This document shows, one piece after another, positions 1-10,763 of a stretch of 64,000 nucleotides of DNA. Source of the stretch: Hyparrhenia diplandra (lineage: Eukaryota > Streptophyta > Magnoliopsida > Poales > Poaceae); assembly GCA_015847255.1 (NCBI GenBank), contig JADLZK010010433.1:366628-430627 (forward strand), given 5' to 3'. The position numbers and the translations under genes are program-made. The notes under the pieces were generated by a model. It was not told where the DNA came from. It searched no databases and was given only the letters and a program-made list of their open reading frames with translations. Positions within the stretch are counted from its first letter, which is position 1, and every line of letters starts with the position of its first letter.

Positions 1-1187
1 CGATCCGTGTCGGAGAGATCCTCGTCGGCTCCCTCGGGATCGGCGGCGCGAGGAGCTGTGGGGATGCCCCCTCGTCGTTGGCAATGCACACGCTGCGGGG
101 GCCGGTCAGCGTCCGCCCGCCCGTCGTCGGCGCTGCAGGCACAAGCTAGCCGAAGATGCACCGGCCTACGCCGTCGGTGCTGCTGGTTGACCGGGGCCTC
201 GGGGCGGGGGGGGGGGGTGACCCTGTCACATGGGTCGACCAATGCTCGTTGAGCTCCGCGGCCTCCCTCGCCAGGTACCCGGCTACCTTCATGGAGGGCG
301 AGGCGTGGCAGCCCCTTTGTCTATGGTGGTCGCTGCGCCTATGGGTGCCCCTCCATCGCCTCTTGCTCTCGGCTGGTGGGCGGCCCAGTGGGCCGATTTG
401 GTTGAGGCCGAGTTACCGCTCCGCTAGTCACCGTCGTGTTGGATGCTGCACCGGGCGGCCCCCAGCCTCGCCGCCGCGAGTTGAGGGGAGCACAGCGGCT
501 GCGTTGCATCGAGGTCACGGAGGACCTCCGGTGCGGCGCTAGTGGCACCGAAGCTAGTGGCGGCGAAGATGGGTGCATCTGCGCACTCTTGAGCCGGTGC
601 TCGTGCCGTCGGCGGCGGCGAGTTCATAGCCGCTTTCAAGACGCCGCTTGAGCCATCCATACTCTCCACGCCGATCTTGAGGAAAACGCGCCGCCCGCCA
701 AGACGCCTACGTGCTAGTGCCGAAGCGCAGTGCACGGCTCGCTGCAAAGAGTGGGTCCAGCTCCATAGGCCAGGAGGACCATGCAAGGAGGGTTTTGCTC
801 AAGAAGATGGGGATTGAGGTCGAGGCCGAGCATGAAGATGCGGTCTCCTTTGATGAGCTGCAGGCTGCCCTCACGGGCCCCGACGCTGAGGCCAATTTGG
901 AGGCCATGGAGGTCTTCCTTCTGGGGGAAGAAGCGGCGCATCGGTGCAGCCGGTCCGGCATGAGGATGATTGCAGTCTAGTCGCGACATTTGGTTATCTT
1001 GTAATCGGCTTTCGGGTTGAATCCAGTAGTTAGGTTGCTTGCTTTGTGTTGAGTTTGTTTTTGTTTTGTTTTGTTTCTCTCTTTCGAAGCCTGATGTCCA
1101 CTCGGCATCCCGGCTTAGTTTGTACTTGGATTTGGTTTTCCTCCTCTTAATGAAATACGGGTGAATGGCCCGATCGAAAAAAAAAAG
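1..1187 (+). mobile_element. 3' part of an L1-type LINE, apparently lacking ORF2
   Basis: The stretch ends in a poly(A) run at about 1177-1187. Just before it lies a motif (TTAATGAAATACGGG) very like the end of the complete LINE at 2813-9829. A short stem (CGGG 1158-1161 with CCCG 1169-1172) sits next to the poly(A), as in the other LINE. The only LINE-like protein signal is an ORF1 C-terminus (711-980). The 3' UTR follows at once, with no endonuclease or reverse transcriptase between. The 5' end lies outside the window, so the target duplication cannot be checked. ORF2 may have been lost by deletion, or this may be an ORF1-only family. Confidence 0.65.
711..980 (+). CDS. LINE ORF1 C-terminal part (partial)
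   Basis: The frame stays open to a stop at 978-980. It contains PKRSARLAAKS (720-752), a C-terminal signature also present in the second LINE (PKRSSRLAAKS, 5773-5805), followed by an acidic tail. In grass LINEs this tail closes the nucleic-acid-binding ORF1 protein. The true start lies upstream: the G+C-rich 1-700 has no single clean frame leading into it, so frameshifts are likely. The position of the first in-frame start has no biological meaning here. Confidence 0.5.
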   Translation: MLVPKRSARLAAKSGSSSIGQEDHARRVLLKKMGIEVEAEHEDAVSFDELQAALTGPDAEANLEAMEVFLLGEEAAHRCSRSGMRMIAV

Positions 1188-1489
1188 ATTGGGGAAGGAC
1201 CGCAAGGGAATTGACAGATGGATGGAAGGGGGCGAGTCTCGCAATCTCTCGGCGGCGAGCGTGGGTGACGCGGGGAGGTCGAGCTGCGCAACATCTTATA
1301 TGCAGCATGATCATGATCATCCCTAGGGCGTTGCTCCATCGAATACGTTGGTCGACATTTACCAACCTGTGGCAGTATCTTTTCTCCTGAAACTTTGTTG
1401 TATACTCCTGCTTGAACAAATGGCCTCGCTGCTTCTGTCACAAATGGGGCGAGTAGGCACACAAGCAGCCACAGACCTGTGTACGACCA

Positions 1490-1622
1490 ACCGGCGAGGG
1501 GTAGGGCGAGGAGGGAGAAGAGGAAGTCGACCACGTCCTTGCCGGCCTCCGCGAACATCACGCCGCTGGGACTTGGTGTCGATCAGGAGCTTCATGCCGA
1601 GCACGCCGGCGGCGGGCGGCAT
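1490..1622 (-). pseudogene. DUF674 gene fragment, N-terminal exon, frameshifted
   Basis: Read on the minus strand, one frame gives MKLLIDTKSQR (about 1595-1563). The next frame gives MFAEAGKDVVDFLFSLL (about 1561-1500). Together these match the conserved N-terminus of the plant DUF674 family, whose function is unknown. One extra base in the CAGCGGCGTGATG stretch puts the two halves out of frame. No other DUF674 part is recognisable before the LINE tail at 1187. DUF674 pieces recur at 15.5-16.2 kb and 52.8 kb, so this is probably a stray copy from the same local family. Confidence 0.6.
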
Positions 1623-1699
1623 CCTTGGGGTCTGGGTGGGGTGTTCTCCCTCTCTGCGTTTGTTCACTTCCGGCAGTTTTCGTTTCGCCTTGCCGGCCA

Positions 1700-2799
1700 T
1701 CGAGAGGGCAGAGCCGCAGCCCGCAGAGGCGCTCGCTCCTGTGCAGTGCTCCTTGCCTGCGATTGTGTGTCACCGGAGCGTTGGAACACATCTACAGCTG
1801 CTACCTGCCGGCGGCGGTGATTCAGACGGGCAACGTCAAGGGCGGGGCCGACCAGACTCAGCCTGGCGGAGCCGCTCGATGCGGTCCATGTCCATCCACA
1901 ATCTGGCCGGGCGCGGCGACGACGAGTTCGCCTGCGGCTCGCCCTGCCCGAGCGCACGCGGGCACGTGTAGCGGCCACCTGGGCCTGGGCGGTGCCAATG
2001 TGTTGAGCACGAAACAAAATTAACGTGTGGCGAAATCAATAACATAGATACCAAATGTTTATACATATATATATGTATTTATGATTGTAATCTACTACAT
2101 AAGTAAAACTATTTTAAATAAATAGAAGGACACATGTATAGTACCTTCAGGCTGTACATTTTCTACCATCAGCCTCTACACCAACATATCTATAATTAGT
2201 ATATACTATATGGGGTTCATAATTTTTCTGAATTCAAGGTAGGGTTGCCATGCAAGAGCTCCGCCACTGTGCATGAATGTGAAGACGGGCTAACGCCGAC
2301 AACCCACACGGGAGGCCAAAGGGCTGTCTTTGTTTGAACCTTGCTCATCATCGCATTCCTGGTGCATTTGGTGTTCCTTCTCATCGTTGGAGTAGTCGAG
2401 CTTAAATCCTGTTACGCTTAGTGTTCAAGATTTGGAGTACAGGGAATTAGAGTAGAGATACTGAAAAGAAATAGTACAGTGCAATGCTTTAGAGGCTAGA
2501 CTCTAGAGTAACTTTTATGACCCAGTGAATGAGGTGTCTCGTGGCCAAGTCATACGTCCAGCTCTAGACGTTGACAGTATCTGATATGGACCTCGCAAGA
2601 CACAGGAACAAGCCCAAATATTAATAAGGGACTTGACACACACAAGCCCAAAAGTTCTTCAAAGAAGGAAGAGGCGACCACCCAATACTCAGAAGTCAAT
2701 GTTAGGCTGGAGTGGAACAAACAGATAGGGCCTTTTGTTTCAATTATAGTTTTTTGCATTTTGCCTCGACCACGTTATATACCAAAATTTCTTGTTAAT
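1700..2799. other. Intergenic, no gene recognised
   Basis: 1700-2020 is G+C-rich with overlapping short open frames but no recognisable protein. 2030-2760 is A+T-rich with only short frames. Nothing else supportable was seen. Confidence 0.4.
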
Positions 2800-2812
2800 T
2801 GCATACTCTCCA
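2800..2812. repeat. Target-site duplication, left copy, of the 7-kb LINE
   Basis: TGCATACTCTCCA here is repeated exactly at 9830-9842, directly after the LINE poly(A). The neighbouring ACCAAAAT..TGTTAATTGCATAC (about 2780-2806) also recurs at about 9874-9898. Without the LINE this would be an imperfect tandem repeat of about 64 bp that existed before the insertion. Confidence 0.85.
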
Positions 2813-3019
2813 AGCCAAGGATAAAAGGTTTTGGGGATGAACAGATAAAAGATAGGATAGACACCCCGAGGGCGACTCCCCCCTCCGGGTCGGCGGCCAC
2901 TCCGGCCGCCGCCGCCACCCTTCCGGACCTCCCCCGCGATTCCACTCAAAGCCCGCTCCCCCCACCGCTCCTCCCGGATCTGCTCTCGGCGGCCTTTCCT
3001 CCACCGGTTCGGCCGGGAC

Positions 3020-5970
3020 CTCGAGCTCCCATGGCCGACTCCCGGGGCGCCGCCCGCTGCTCGCTTCGCCCCTGCCTGCCGCTTCCCGCCCGGCACAGCC
3101 CCTCTGGACCCGGTGCAGTCGGATCGGGGCTTCCCGCCCGGCCGCTTGGAGCATGGCTCGTCGTCCATCGCCCGCGCTCACGGGCGATGAGGTAGAGGAG
3201 GAACAGGCCCACCGCTGCGGGTGGGGAACCTCCGTCTTCTCTTTGCTCGGTAAGGACCCCTTCCCCCGCTCGCCTCCTCCCCCCCCTCCGGGAAGACACC
3301 CCGGCGCCGGAGGACCGCCTCCCACTTCAGCGCGATTGCGAGGCCCCTGTCGGGTTCTGGCCGGTGGGGACTCCCCCCTGCCTTTTGCCGGCGACCCGGG
3401 GCCGCGGCAGTGAGGGAGGCCCCGTTGCCGCTCCGGCCAAGAAGAGGCGGCGCCGCTTCAGCGATCCCCAAGGCCGGCGCTGGGCTGCGGCCGGGCTTAC
3501 GTGGGAGAGCCAGCCCACGGCGCGCCACCCACCCTCGCCCCGCGCGGGAGAGGGCCGGGCGGAGAGGCCGCCCCGTGTTCGCCCGCGTCCCGCCATCCAG
3601 CACCACCGTCGCCCGGCCGGCCGGCATCGCCGGCACACACTGGCCACGCCACGGGGTCCCCGGACGCCGATGGTTTCTTCTGGCGCAGGCGGGGAAGGAG
3701 CCGCGCTCGCGCCCCCAGCCCCCCCGGAGGACGGTGCCTCCCGAGCTCGCCGCCCGGTGCTTCAATCGCCTCCGTAGCGGCGGGCCAAATGCACGCGTTC
3801 GGCGGCTGTTGCTTCATCTGCTGGCGAGGGGCACGGGCCGCGTCGTGAGATCGCCCCCGGCCATCTGGGGTCAAGCGCCCGACGGTCCCTCACACACCGC
3901 GGAATGACAAGTTGCCCCACGCCCGTGACGTAGGCAGCCGGGCGCCAATCCGCGACATCGGCCCGCCGCAGATATGGACGTCGACAACCGCGGCGATTCC
4001 TACTCCGCGACACCGTTCGGGACGAGACTTCCCTCTCCTCCGGTAGTGGCCTTCGGGGGGCGGGACATCGGACCTCCATGCCACGACGTATTACTCCAAC
4101 GACATCGCACACGGCGGCTCCTCCTTGTCCTCGAGGCTCCCCTCGCACACCCGGCCACGACAGACGAGGGGAGGCGTCTCGGCTGTCGTGGTAGGGATGG
4201 CACCACCAGACCGTGCCGCGATGGTCATCATCCGGCGCACGCCGAGCTCGAGCGACAGAGATGCAGCTGGAGCAGTTTGTCCTCGGTTCTTCGCGGTGGC
4301 CGGGAGCAGCCGCTTCGCCGACCGCTGCCGGGGCGCGATCCTTGCCTTCCGCCGACGAGCACGGCATCACCGCACACGAGGCCTCCGCCCGTGCTCGCGC
4401 CCTGCGGGAGTTTGTGGTCCGCTTCCACCACCGGCGTGGCCGCGGCCGGCATCGGCGTCTCCGGCGCGATCGCGGAGCCCGCGATCTTCCACGGAAGCCT
4501 TGGTACGCCCGCTGTTCGGGGCGGCACCGCTCAACCTACGCTTCCACGTTCTTGTTGCGATGCGGGGAATACCGCCGCACGCCCGCTCCGTGGAGGTCGT
4601 GCGAAGCGGTCCTTGACGCGCCCGTGCCTCCATTGAGGAGAGACGACGGACCGACATCCCCGACGATGACGACTCCGAGTACTTCGTGACCGCCTGGTGT
4701 TGGCACCCCAGGCTCATCGACCGCCACCGGACTGTCTTCATCCCGAGGGCCGACGCGTGGTGGGGGCGGACAACGAGCACCTACCAGTCTCACCTACCCG
4801 GTCTCCACTATGGTCATCGCCTTGCCGATCTTGCGCCGCCGGGCGCGCCGGGGGACGGATGACGATGGCGGTGCCAATGACGATGTGGACGACGCCGACA
4901 CGATGGCCATGCCGGCCTTGGCACGCAAGAGGGGGGGCGCGCCTCGGGCGCGGGTCGGACACCTCCCTGGGAGACGTCGCCGACTCCCCGGCTGGCTGGC
5001 CGCTACTTGCCCGAGCCCCAACCCCAAGCGCTTCCATCGGCGGCCCTCGGTCCCGGTGGGGTCCCTCTCGTGCCCCGCCCAGCCTCCGGTGTCCGGCGAG
5101 TGCCCCGCGCGCAAGACGCCAACTTCTCCCGCCGCCCACCGCATTGAGCCACGCGGTGCCCCTTCTCCTTCCATGCTCATCTTGGGGGCCGCCGCCCTCC
5201 CAGGCCCGTCGAGGCATTCTGCGTATTGCTCAAGACTTTGCTCCACGACCTGCGCTCCACGCAGGCACCTTCCTCGGGCCGGTCCATGGATTGGTGGGGA
5301 GAGGTGGCCCCCAACGAGCTCGCGTTCAAGACACACCGATGCGACCGGGCACCGGCGTCCCCCCCATCGGTCTTGGAGGTCGCGTCCCGCCATGGCTATT
5401 GCTGCCCCCGCTCCGCCCGGGGGCGCCGTTGGCTGACTCCCCACGGCAGCGTCGACGACGGTGGGGAGACCTCGTCCAAGCGGAGTTCGTCCATCCCACC
5501 GCCCCGTTACTCCTCCCCGCCGCCGGTGGACCACGGCACTGGGCGGTACCATCTCGAGACCGCGGCCGTGCTACGCCGACCGTTGCCGGGCGGTGGACTC
5601 CTCGCCCCTGCTGCGCCACCCCGGACGCGTCGGGCTCGCCCTCTGCCGGCCGCATGCCACCCACGAGGCCGCCATCACAGCCCTTCGCCGACTCCCTCCG
5701 GCTGCCCCCTCAAGTAGCCACTTATCTCCTCTCGTGCCTCCCCCTCGTTCTTCTCGGGTGGATGATTGGGTCCCCGAAGCGGAGCTCCCGTCTCGCGGCC
5801 AAATCGGGCCCACCGGGACCCGAGGCCGGAGCGGCGTGCACAACGGGTCTTTGCTCAACAAGTGGGAGGGGCGCCCGGACGACGCGGCCTCCTTCACCCC
5901 CGACGATGCGGTGACCGACAGTCGCGGCCGGACACGAGGGGGGCCACATACCGGAGTACAAGCGCCGGTG
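3020..5970 (+). pseudogene. LINE ORF1 (DUF4283-like), broken
   Basis: The region is G+C-rich and coding sense is spread over all three frames. Recognisable parts are RFHVLVAMRGIPPHARSVEVV (about 4530-4605) and, in another frame, SEYFVTAWCWHPRLIDRH (about 4677-4730), resembling the DUF4283-type core of plant LINE ORF1 proteins. Farther on comes the C-terminal PKRSSRLAAKS (5773-5805). These proteins normally bind the element RNA. No zinc knuckle could be read with confidence. The start near 3020 is only where Pro/Ala-rich coding-like sequence begins. Confidence 0.5.
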
Positions 5971-6083
5971 TTGTGCGGGTGCTCTTCCCCCATGCGCGCG
6001 CGCCGCGGCGGTGCTCGCCGAGACACCTCGGCGTCGGTGATCGCCATGAGACCACCAAGCTATCGCCACTTCTGGTTTCCCCA

Positions 6084-9000
6084 ATGAGTGCTACACATTT
6101 GCTCGTCGGAACGCGCGAGGGGTCTCAACTCCCTCGCGGGTCGCGTAATGCGGTCCGGTCCATCTGCGACAACCATCGGCGCTTCCATCGCGTCGTCTTC
6201 AGGAGACGGCTCGCCACCTTCGATGTAACCGTGAACACCGATTTAGTTGGATCTCGGTTTGACTATGCTTGCTTGCCTCGGCGTGTGGGCGTGGCCGGGG
6301 AGCCTCCATCTCCTGGCGCCGGGATTTGTGGGTCGTGTCCTCCTCCTGCGCACGTCGTTTCTCCGTCACCGTGACCATCGGGGCGGCCTGCGGGCTCGGG
6401 TCGCGGTGGCACCTCACTAATGTCTACGGCCCGACGGCCGAGGCGAGAGAGCCGCATTCTTGCGGGAGCTCGGGGACATCGCCGCTTCATGCGCCGGGTC
6501 ATGGGCGATTGTCGGGGACTTCAACCTCATCTACCAGGCGGCCGACAAGAACAACGGCAGAGCTCAACCGCTCCGCATGGCTCGCTTTAGGGCTGTCCTC
6601 GATGACCTCCTGCTGCACGAGCTGCACCTACACGACGCCTCTTCACTTGGTCCAATGGGAGGGACCGCCCCACGCTCGAGCGCCTCGACCGGGCCTTCAC
6701 GACTACCAACTGGCTCGCGGTATACCCCTCGCACCAGCTACGCTCACTCTCGTCGGACTCCTCTGACCACGCGCCACTTCTACTTGTCTTTGGACTGTGA
6801 GCCATGGGCTCGTCCACGCTTCCGCTTTGACTATTTTCTCTTGCTCATCGATGGCTTCCTTGACGTCGTGGCGAGAGGCCTGGGGCCCCTCCGACTTTGA
6901 CATCGATGCTTGCGGGGCACTTGACACAAAGCTGCGGCGCTCTAGCTAAGGCGCTCCGCTCTTGGCGTGACACTTGCGTGGAGGACATACGTCTCTGGTG
7001 GCCTTGGCCGGGATCGTGGTCCACGGCCGGCGTCGCCCGAGTCAGGCTCCTCTCGCTGGTGAGCTCGAGCTTCAACATGAGCTCAAGGCCGGGACGCTCG
7101 GCCTTGCTTCCTTGATCGTGCACCAAGTTCTTCCATCTCTAGGCCTGCCATCGGAGGAGGAAGAACTACCCGCCGGCGGTCTCGTCGCGACGGTCGAGAC
7201 TTTCACCGAGGAGGAGGCCAAGGCGGATGCGGTGTACAACTACTACAATGGCATCCTGGGAACTCCCTTCGCTCGCTAGCACCGTATCGACCTACTCCAT
7301 CTGGACCTCCCCCGTCTAGACCTCTCCGGGCTTGTTGCACCCTTTTCCATGGACGAGCTCCTTAAGATTGTTCGCGAGACGCCGCCCAACCGGGCGCCCG
7401 GACCAGACGGGTTCACCGGCTGTTTCTTCCACGCCAGCTGGCGGCCATCGACGCAGACATCTTGCGGGTCTTCGAGGCCTTATGGGCGTCGACTTGGAGC
7501 TTCTACCACCTCAATGTGGCCTCCATGGTGCTTCTCCACAAGACGGACTCGCCTACCACCCTCTGGGACTACCGGCCCATCAGCTTGATCCACTCGGTGG
7601 GTAAGTTGTTTGCCAAGGGGCTCGCCATGCGACTCGCGCCGCGTCTCCCGGAGCTTGTGCGGCTCAACCGGTTGGCGTTCGTCCGTGGCCGAGGATACAC
7701 GACAACTTCCGCACCATCCGCCTTGCTCGCCGATGGTCATGACGCCCGCCGGATGCCTATGGTGCTGCGAAGGTTGATTTGGCCAAGGCATTCGACACGA
7801 TCCACTGGCCCTTCCTTCTCGAGGTCCCTCGAGCACGCCGGCTTCCCACAACGTTGGCGTGGATCGGATCTCCGCCATGCTATCCATGGCCGCACCGGGG
7901 TCCTCGTCAATGGTCGCCCCGGCCGGCGGATACTACACGCTAGGGGCTTGTGGCACGGGGACCCCCTCTCCCCTTCCTCGTTCATCATCGTCATGGAGGT
8001 GCTTAACTCCCTCATTGCCGGGCGGGCGGACTGGGGAGGGATGCCGCCGCCGTGATCTCGCTGGTCGACAAATGCAAGACCTCCATCTACACCGACGACT
8101 GGTCTTGATTCTCTCCCCCTCGACCTCCGACTTCACGTGCATCCGACGGTTGCTCGAGCTCTTCACGGGGCCTCGGGCCTTGCGACCAACCTCGACAAAT
8201 GCGTCATCACACCGATCAAAAAGTGCCCCAAGGATACCATCTCTGCGATCCTAGACGTCTTCCCTTGCGGCGACAGGGACTTCCCGGTCACCTACCTGGG
8301 AGTCCCGCTCTCGGTCACGCGACTTGGGAGGGACGCCGAGCGGCGCTTGGTCGATCAGGTGGCCACGCGCATCCCCGCCTCGGAAGGGAGACCTACTCAC
8401 AAAGGTGGGGAGAAAGACGCTCTCTCAGACCACTCTTTTCGGCCATCCATGTGCATGTCGCCATCCTTGTGCCCTCTCTTCTTGGGGTATCGAGGAGATC
8501 GACAAGCGTAGGCGGGCCTTCTTGTGGGCCGGCGCCGTGGTCGGGGGGCGGCCGGCGAGATGCATGGTGGTGTGGGCCACGTTTGCGCACCTCCCGATCC
8601 GGGCGGCCTTGGGCCGCCGGATCTTCGGCTCCGGGGATACGCCCTCGTCTCTACGCTGGGAATGGCGGCGCCGTGACCCGGCCGGACCTCCCGGGTTGCC
8701 CCTCCGCCGCGCACCGAGCGCGCCGTGGAGCAAATGTTGGGGCGTCCACATTCTTCCGGCTCGGCGGCGGCCGCCGGGCTCTCTTCGGACCGGCCGTGGC
8801 GTGGGTACGCGCCGGGGGGCCAATCTGCGACTCGGGCGCCACACCTCTTCGGGGGGGCGGTTAGGCGCTCCGCCGGGGGTGCACCGTCCGGCGGGCTATG
8901 GAGAACTCGCTTGGATATGCGGCGTCGTGGGCGCTCAAACAACGCGACGTCATTGATGAGTTCCTCTCCCTCCCGGACCGCCGCTTCGCCGGCGTTCACC

Positions 9001-9640
9001 TCTTGGGCGACACTCCGGACCGGTTGGTATGGCGGCTGGACCTCCGGCGACCGCACTCTTCCTCCTCGGCCTCTGGGGCTTTCTTCCATGGCGGGCAGGT
9101 CTGTGGGGGGCCTCCGATGTGTGGGCTGCCTCCGTTCCGCCCAAAGGTCAAGTTCTTCCTCCCGGCTCTCGCTGCATGGACGGCCTTGGACCGTCGACCG
9201 ACGACACCGCCATGGACTACGGGATTCGCCGACATGTGTCCTATGCGGGGGGGGGAGGATGAGACCATCGACCATCTCCTCGCCTCCCGCGTCTACTCCA
9301 GACTTGTCTGGCAGGCTACGCTAGACAGGTTCGACATCGGCCACACCTCGGTCCCCAGGCGGACGACAGCTCTTTTGTGGACTGGTGGCTCCGGGTTCGG
9401 GCGCTAGCACCGCAGGACCTTCGCCGACCCTTCGACTTCCTCGTCCTTCTGATCTCCTGGGAGCTCTGGAAGGAAAGGAATAGGCGCACCCGGTGGAGAC
9501 GGTGATCGAACTCCCGCGGCGATTCTTGCCCTCATTTACGATGAGGCGCACTTGTGGGTGGAGGCGGGCTTCCGGGGGACTCGCGCCGGTTCTCCACGTC
9601 CCCGTGAGCGGGATAGCAGCCGCAGCACCCCTCCTCTCTG
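6084..9640 (+). pseudogene. LINE ORF2: AP endonuclease and reverse transcriptase, broken
   Basis: The endonuclease part gives WAIVGDFNLIYQAADKNN (about 6502-6555) and an S-D-H motif at 6762-6770, the signature of the exonuclease-endonuclease-phosphatase fold. The reverse transcriptase part gives YRPISLIHSVGKLFAKGL (about 7570-7622), AFDTIHWPFL (about 7788-7817) and a catalytic Y-T-D-D at 8088-8099, where most LINEs have (Y/F)-A-D-D. The C-terminal zinc-binding part (zf-RVT) gives PKVKFFLPALAAW and DETIDHLL between about 9143 and 9290. The frame changes at least ten times. The encoded protein would have nicked the target and copied the RNA. Confidence 0.85.
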
Positions 9641-9796
9641 TCACAAAATTAGTTTCCTACTTAGTTAAAACTCCCCAAGCTCCACCGTTGCGGCCGATGA
9701 CTTGTGTTAGTGTGCCCCGCCTCGTGAGCTCCCTTGCATCTCGTGAGGGCACTTGCGAGGATGTAATGCGACATTCCATTTTCTCTTAATGCAAGA

Positions 9797-9829
9797 CGGG
9801 CTAAAGTGCCCGGTTTAAAAAAAAAAAAA
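9797..9829 (+). other. LINE 3'-terminal stem-loop and poly(A)
   Basis: CGGGC (9797-9801) pairs with GCCCG (9808-9812) around the loop TAAAGT, just before the poly(A). The first LINE has the equivalent stem at 1158-1172. Such terminal hairpins are recognised by the reverse transcriptase in several LINE lineages. That role here is an inference. Confidence 0.6.
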
Positions 9830-9842
9830 TGCATACTCTCCA
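9830..9842. repeat. Target-site duplication, right copy, of the 7-kb LINE
   Basis: TGCATACTCTCCA directly follows the poly(A) and is identical to 2800-2812. Confidence 0.85.
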
Positions 9843-9891
9843 GTCCAGTCAGTTAGTGTTGCGGTATCCACATACCAAAATATCCTGTTAA

Positions 9892-10763
9892 TTGCATACC
9901 AATGAGCAGCTTTCGTTAACTAAAAAGAGGTTGGGAACCGTGCGTCTGGAGAAGCTCTGCATTGCATCCAATGAGCAACTGTGCATCTGCACCGACATCC
10001 ATGGCGAAGGAGAAGGATGCCGCGTCACTATGATGCGCGGATACTTGTCAAAGCTCTCGTGACGATACTAGATACTCATTGGATACTGCCAGGACACCGA
10101 TACTCACTTGATACTTGTCGGACAAGTATCGAACATTTTAAATATTTTTAAAAAATAAAATAATTCGATAATTTGTTGACACCTTCTTGATTCTATCCCG
10201 ATACTTAAAAAAACTTAATCCCTCATTTTGTGCCCTCTATGCACGTAGGGACCCTCTCAACACGCATTGCCACGTCATTCCTCACGTAGCCACCGCCCAT
10301 CGATTGCACCTCACTTAGTTACTAGTGGGGACCAATAACAGAAGACATGATGAAATGCAAAATAATAAGAAATCAGGTACTCTAATAACCTTTTAAGTGG
10401 TTTTTTAATTGTGAATTTATTTATATTTCCATTAAATATAAATATAATATATATATTCGCGTATCCCGTATCCGTATTTTTAAAAAATGGCGATCGAGTA
10501 TCGCCGATCGCTGTATCCGTATCCGTATCCAAGTATCTGTGCAACGTAGCCGCGTCATCGTGGTGCTTGACTGTCCATCGCGTACGTCCGCCGTCGTCAG
10601 GATGGCCGACACCTTATGGCAGCTCGAGACTAGTCGTGGTGAGTACTCTAGAGGAGCGCCACCACGCCGGCGATGTGTGGGCGCTGCCATTGAGATGAAA
10701 CAGCCGTCGTCTGTCAATAATATTAATCCTGCACTGCCTGATCAACCACCTGTTTGGCTCTGA
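9892..10763 (+). pseudogene. Unidentified open frame split by a hAT-like element
   Basis: A frame open from 9892 (after a TAA at 9889) runs into the hAT target duplication. The sequence after the element (from 10551) continues in the same frame to a stop at 10761-10763. With the element and one duplication copy left out, the frame has 113 codons. It includes LEKLCIASNEQLCICTDIHG before the insertion and VVRMADTLWQLETSRGEYSR after it. I do not recognise the family. It could be an F-box-associated C-terminus, but that is a guess. No start codon is certain. Confidence 0.35.
10028..10549. mobile_element. Non-autonomous hAT-like element (522 bp)
   Basis: The ends are imperfect inverted repeats: CTATGATGCGCGGATACTTG at the left, and at the right the complement of CTACGTTGCACAGATACTTG. 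An exact 8-bp duplication CCGCGTCA flanks it (10020-10027 and 10550-10557), the length typical of hAT elements. The inside is A+T-rich, has no transposase, and carries repeated GATAC/GTATC words near both ends. It must depend on a transposase made elsewhere. Confidence 0.8.

Larger units (their letters stand above)
2813..9829 (+). mobile_element. Full-length L1-type LINE retrotransposon, frameshifted
   Basis: The element is about 7.0 kb, lies between exact 13-bp duplications (2800-2812 and 9830-9842) and ends in poly(A) at 9817-9829. It has a G+C-rich 5' region, an ORF1 region (to about 5970) and an ORF2 region with AP-endonuclease, reverse transcriptase and C-terminal zinc-binding parts in the usual order. 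Transposition would be by target-primed reverse transcription. Many small indels break both ORFs, so it is not autonomous as written. The end motif TTAATGCAAGACGGG and the terminal stem match the LINE tail at 1187, so the two are related. Confidence 0.9.

Noticed and set aside
4697..5914. A 405-codon plus-strand frame rich in Pro/Ser/Arg
   Set aside because: It lies within the LINE ORF1 region. Conserved ORF1 pieces appear in different frames, so this is a G+C-driven composite and not a separate gene.
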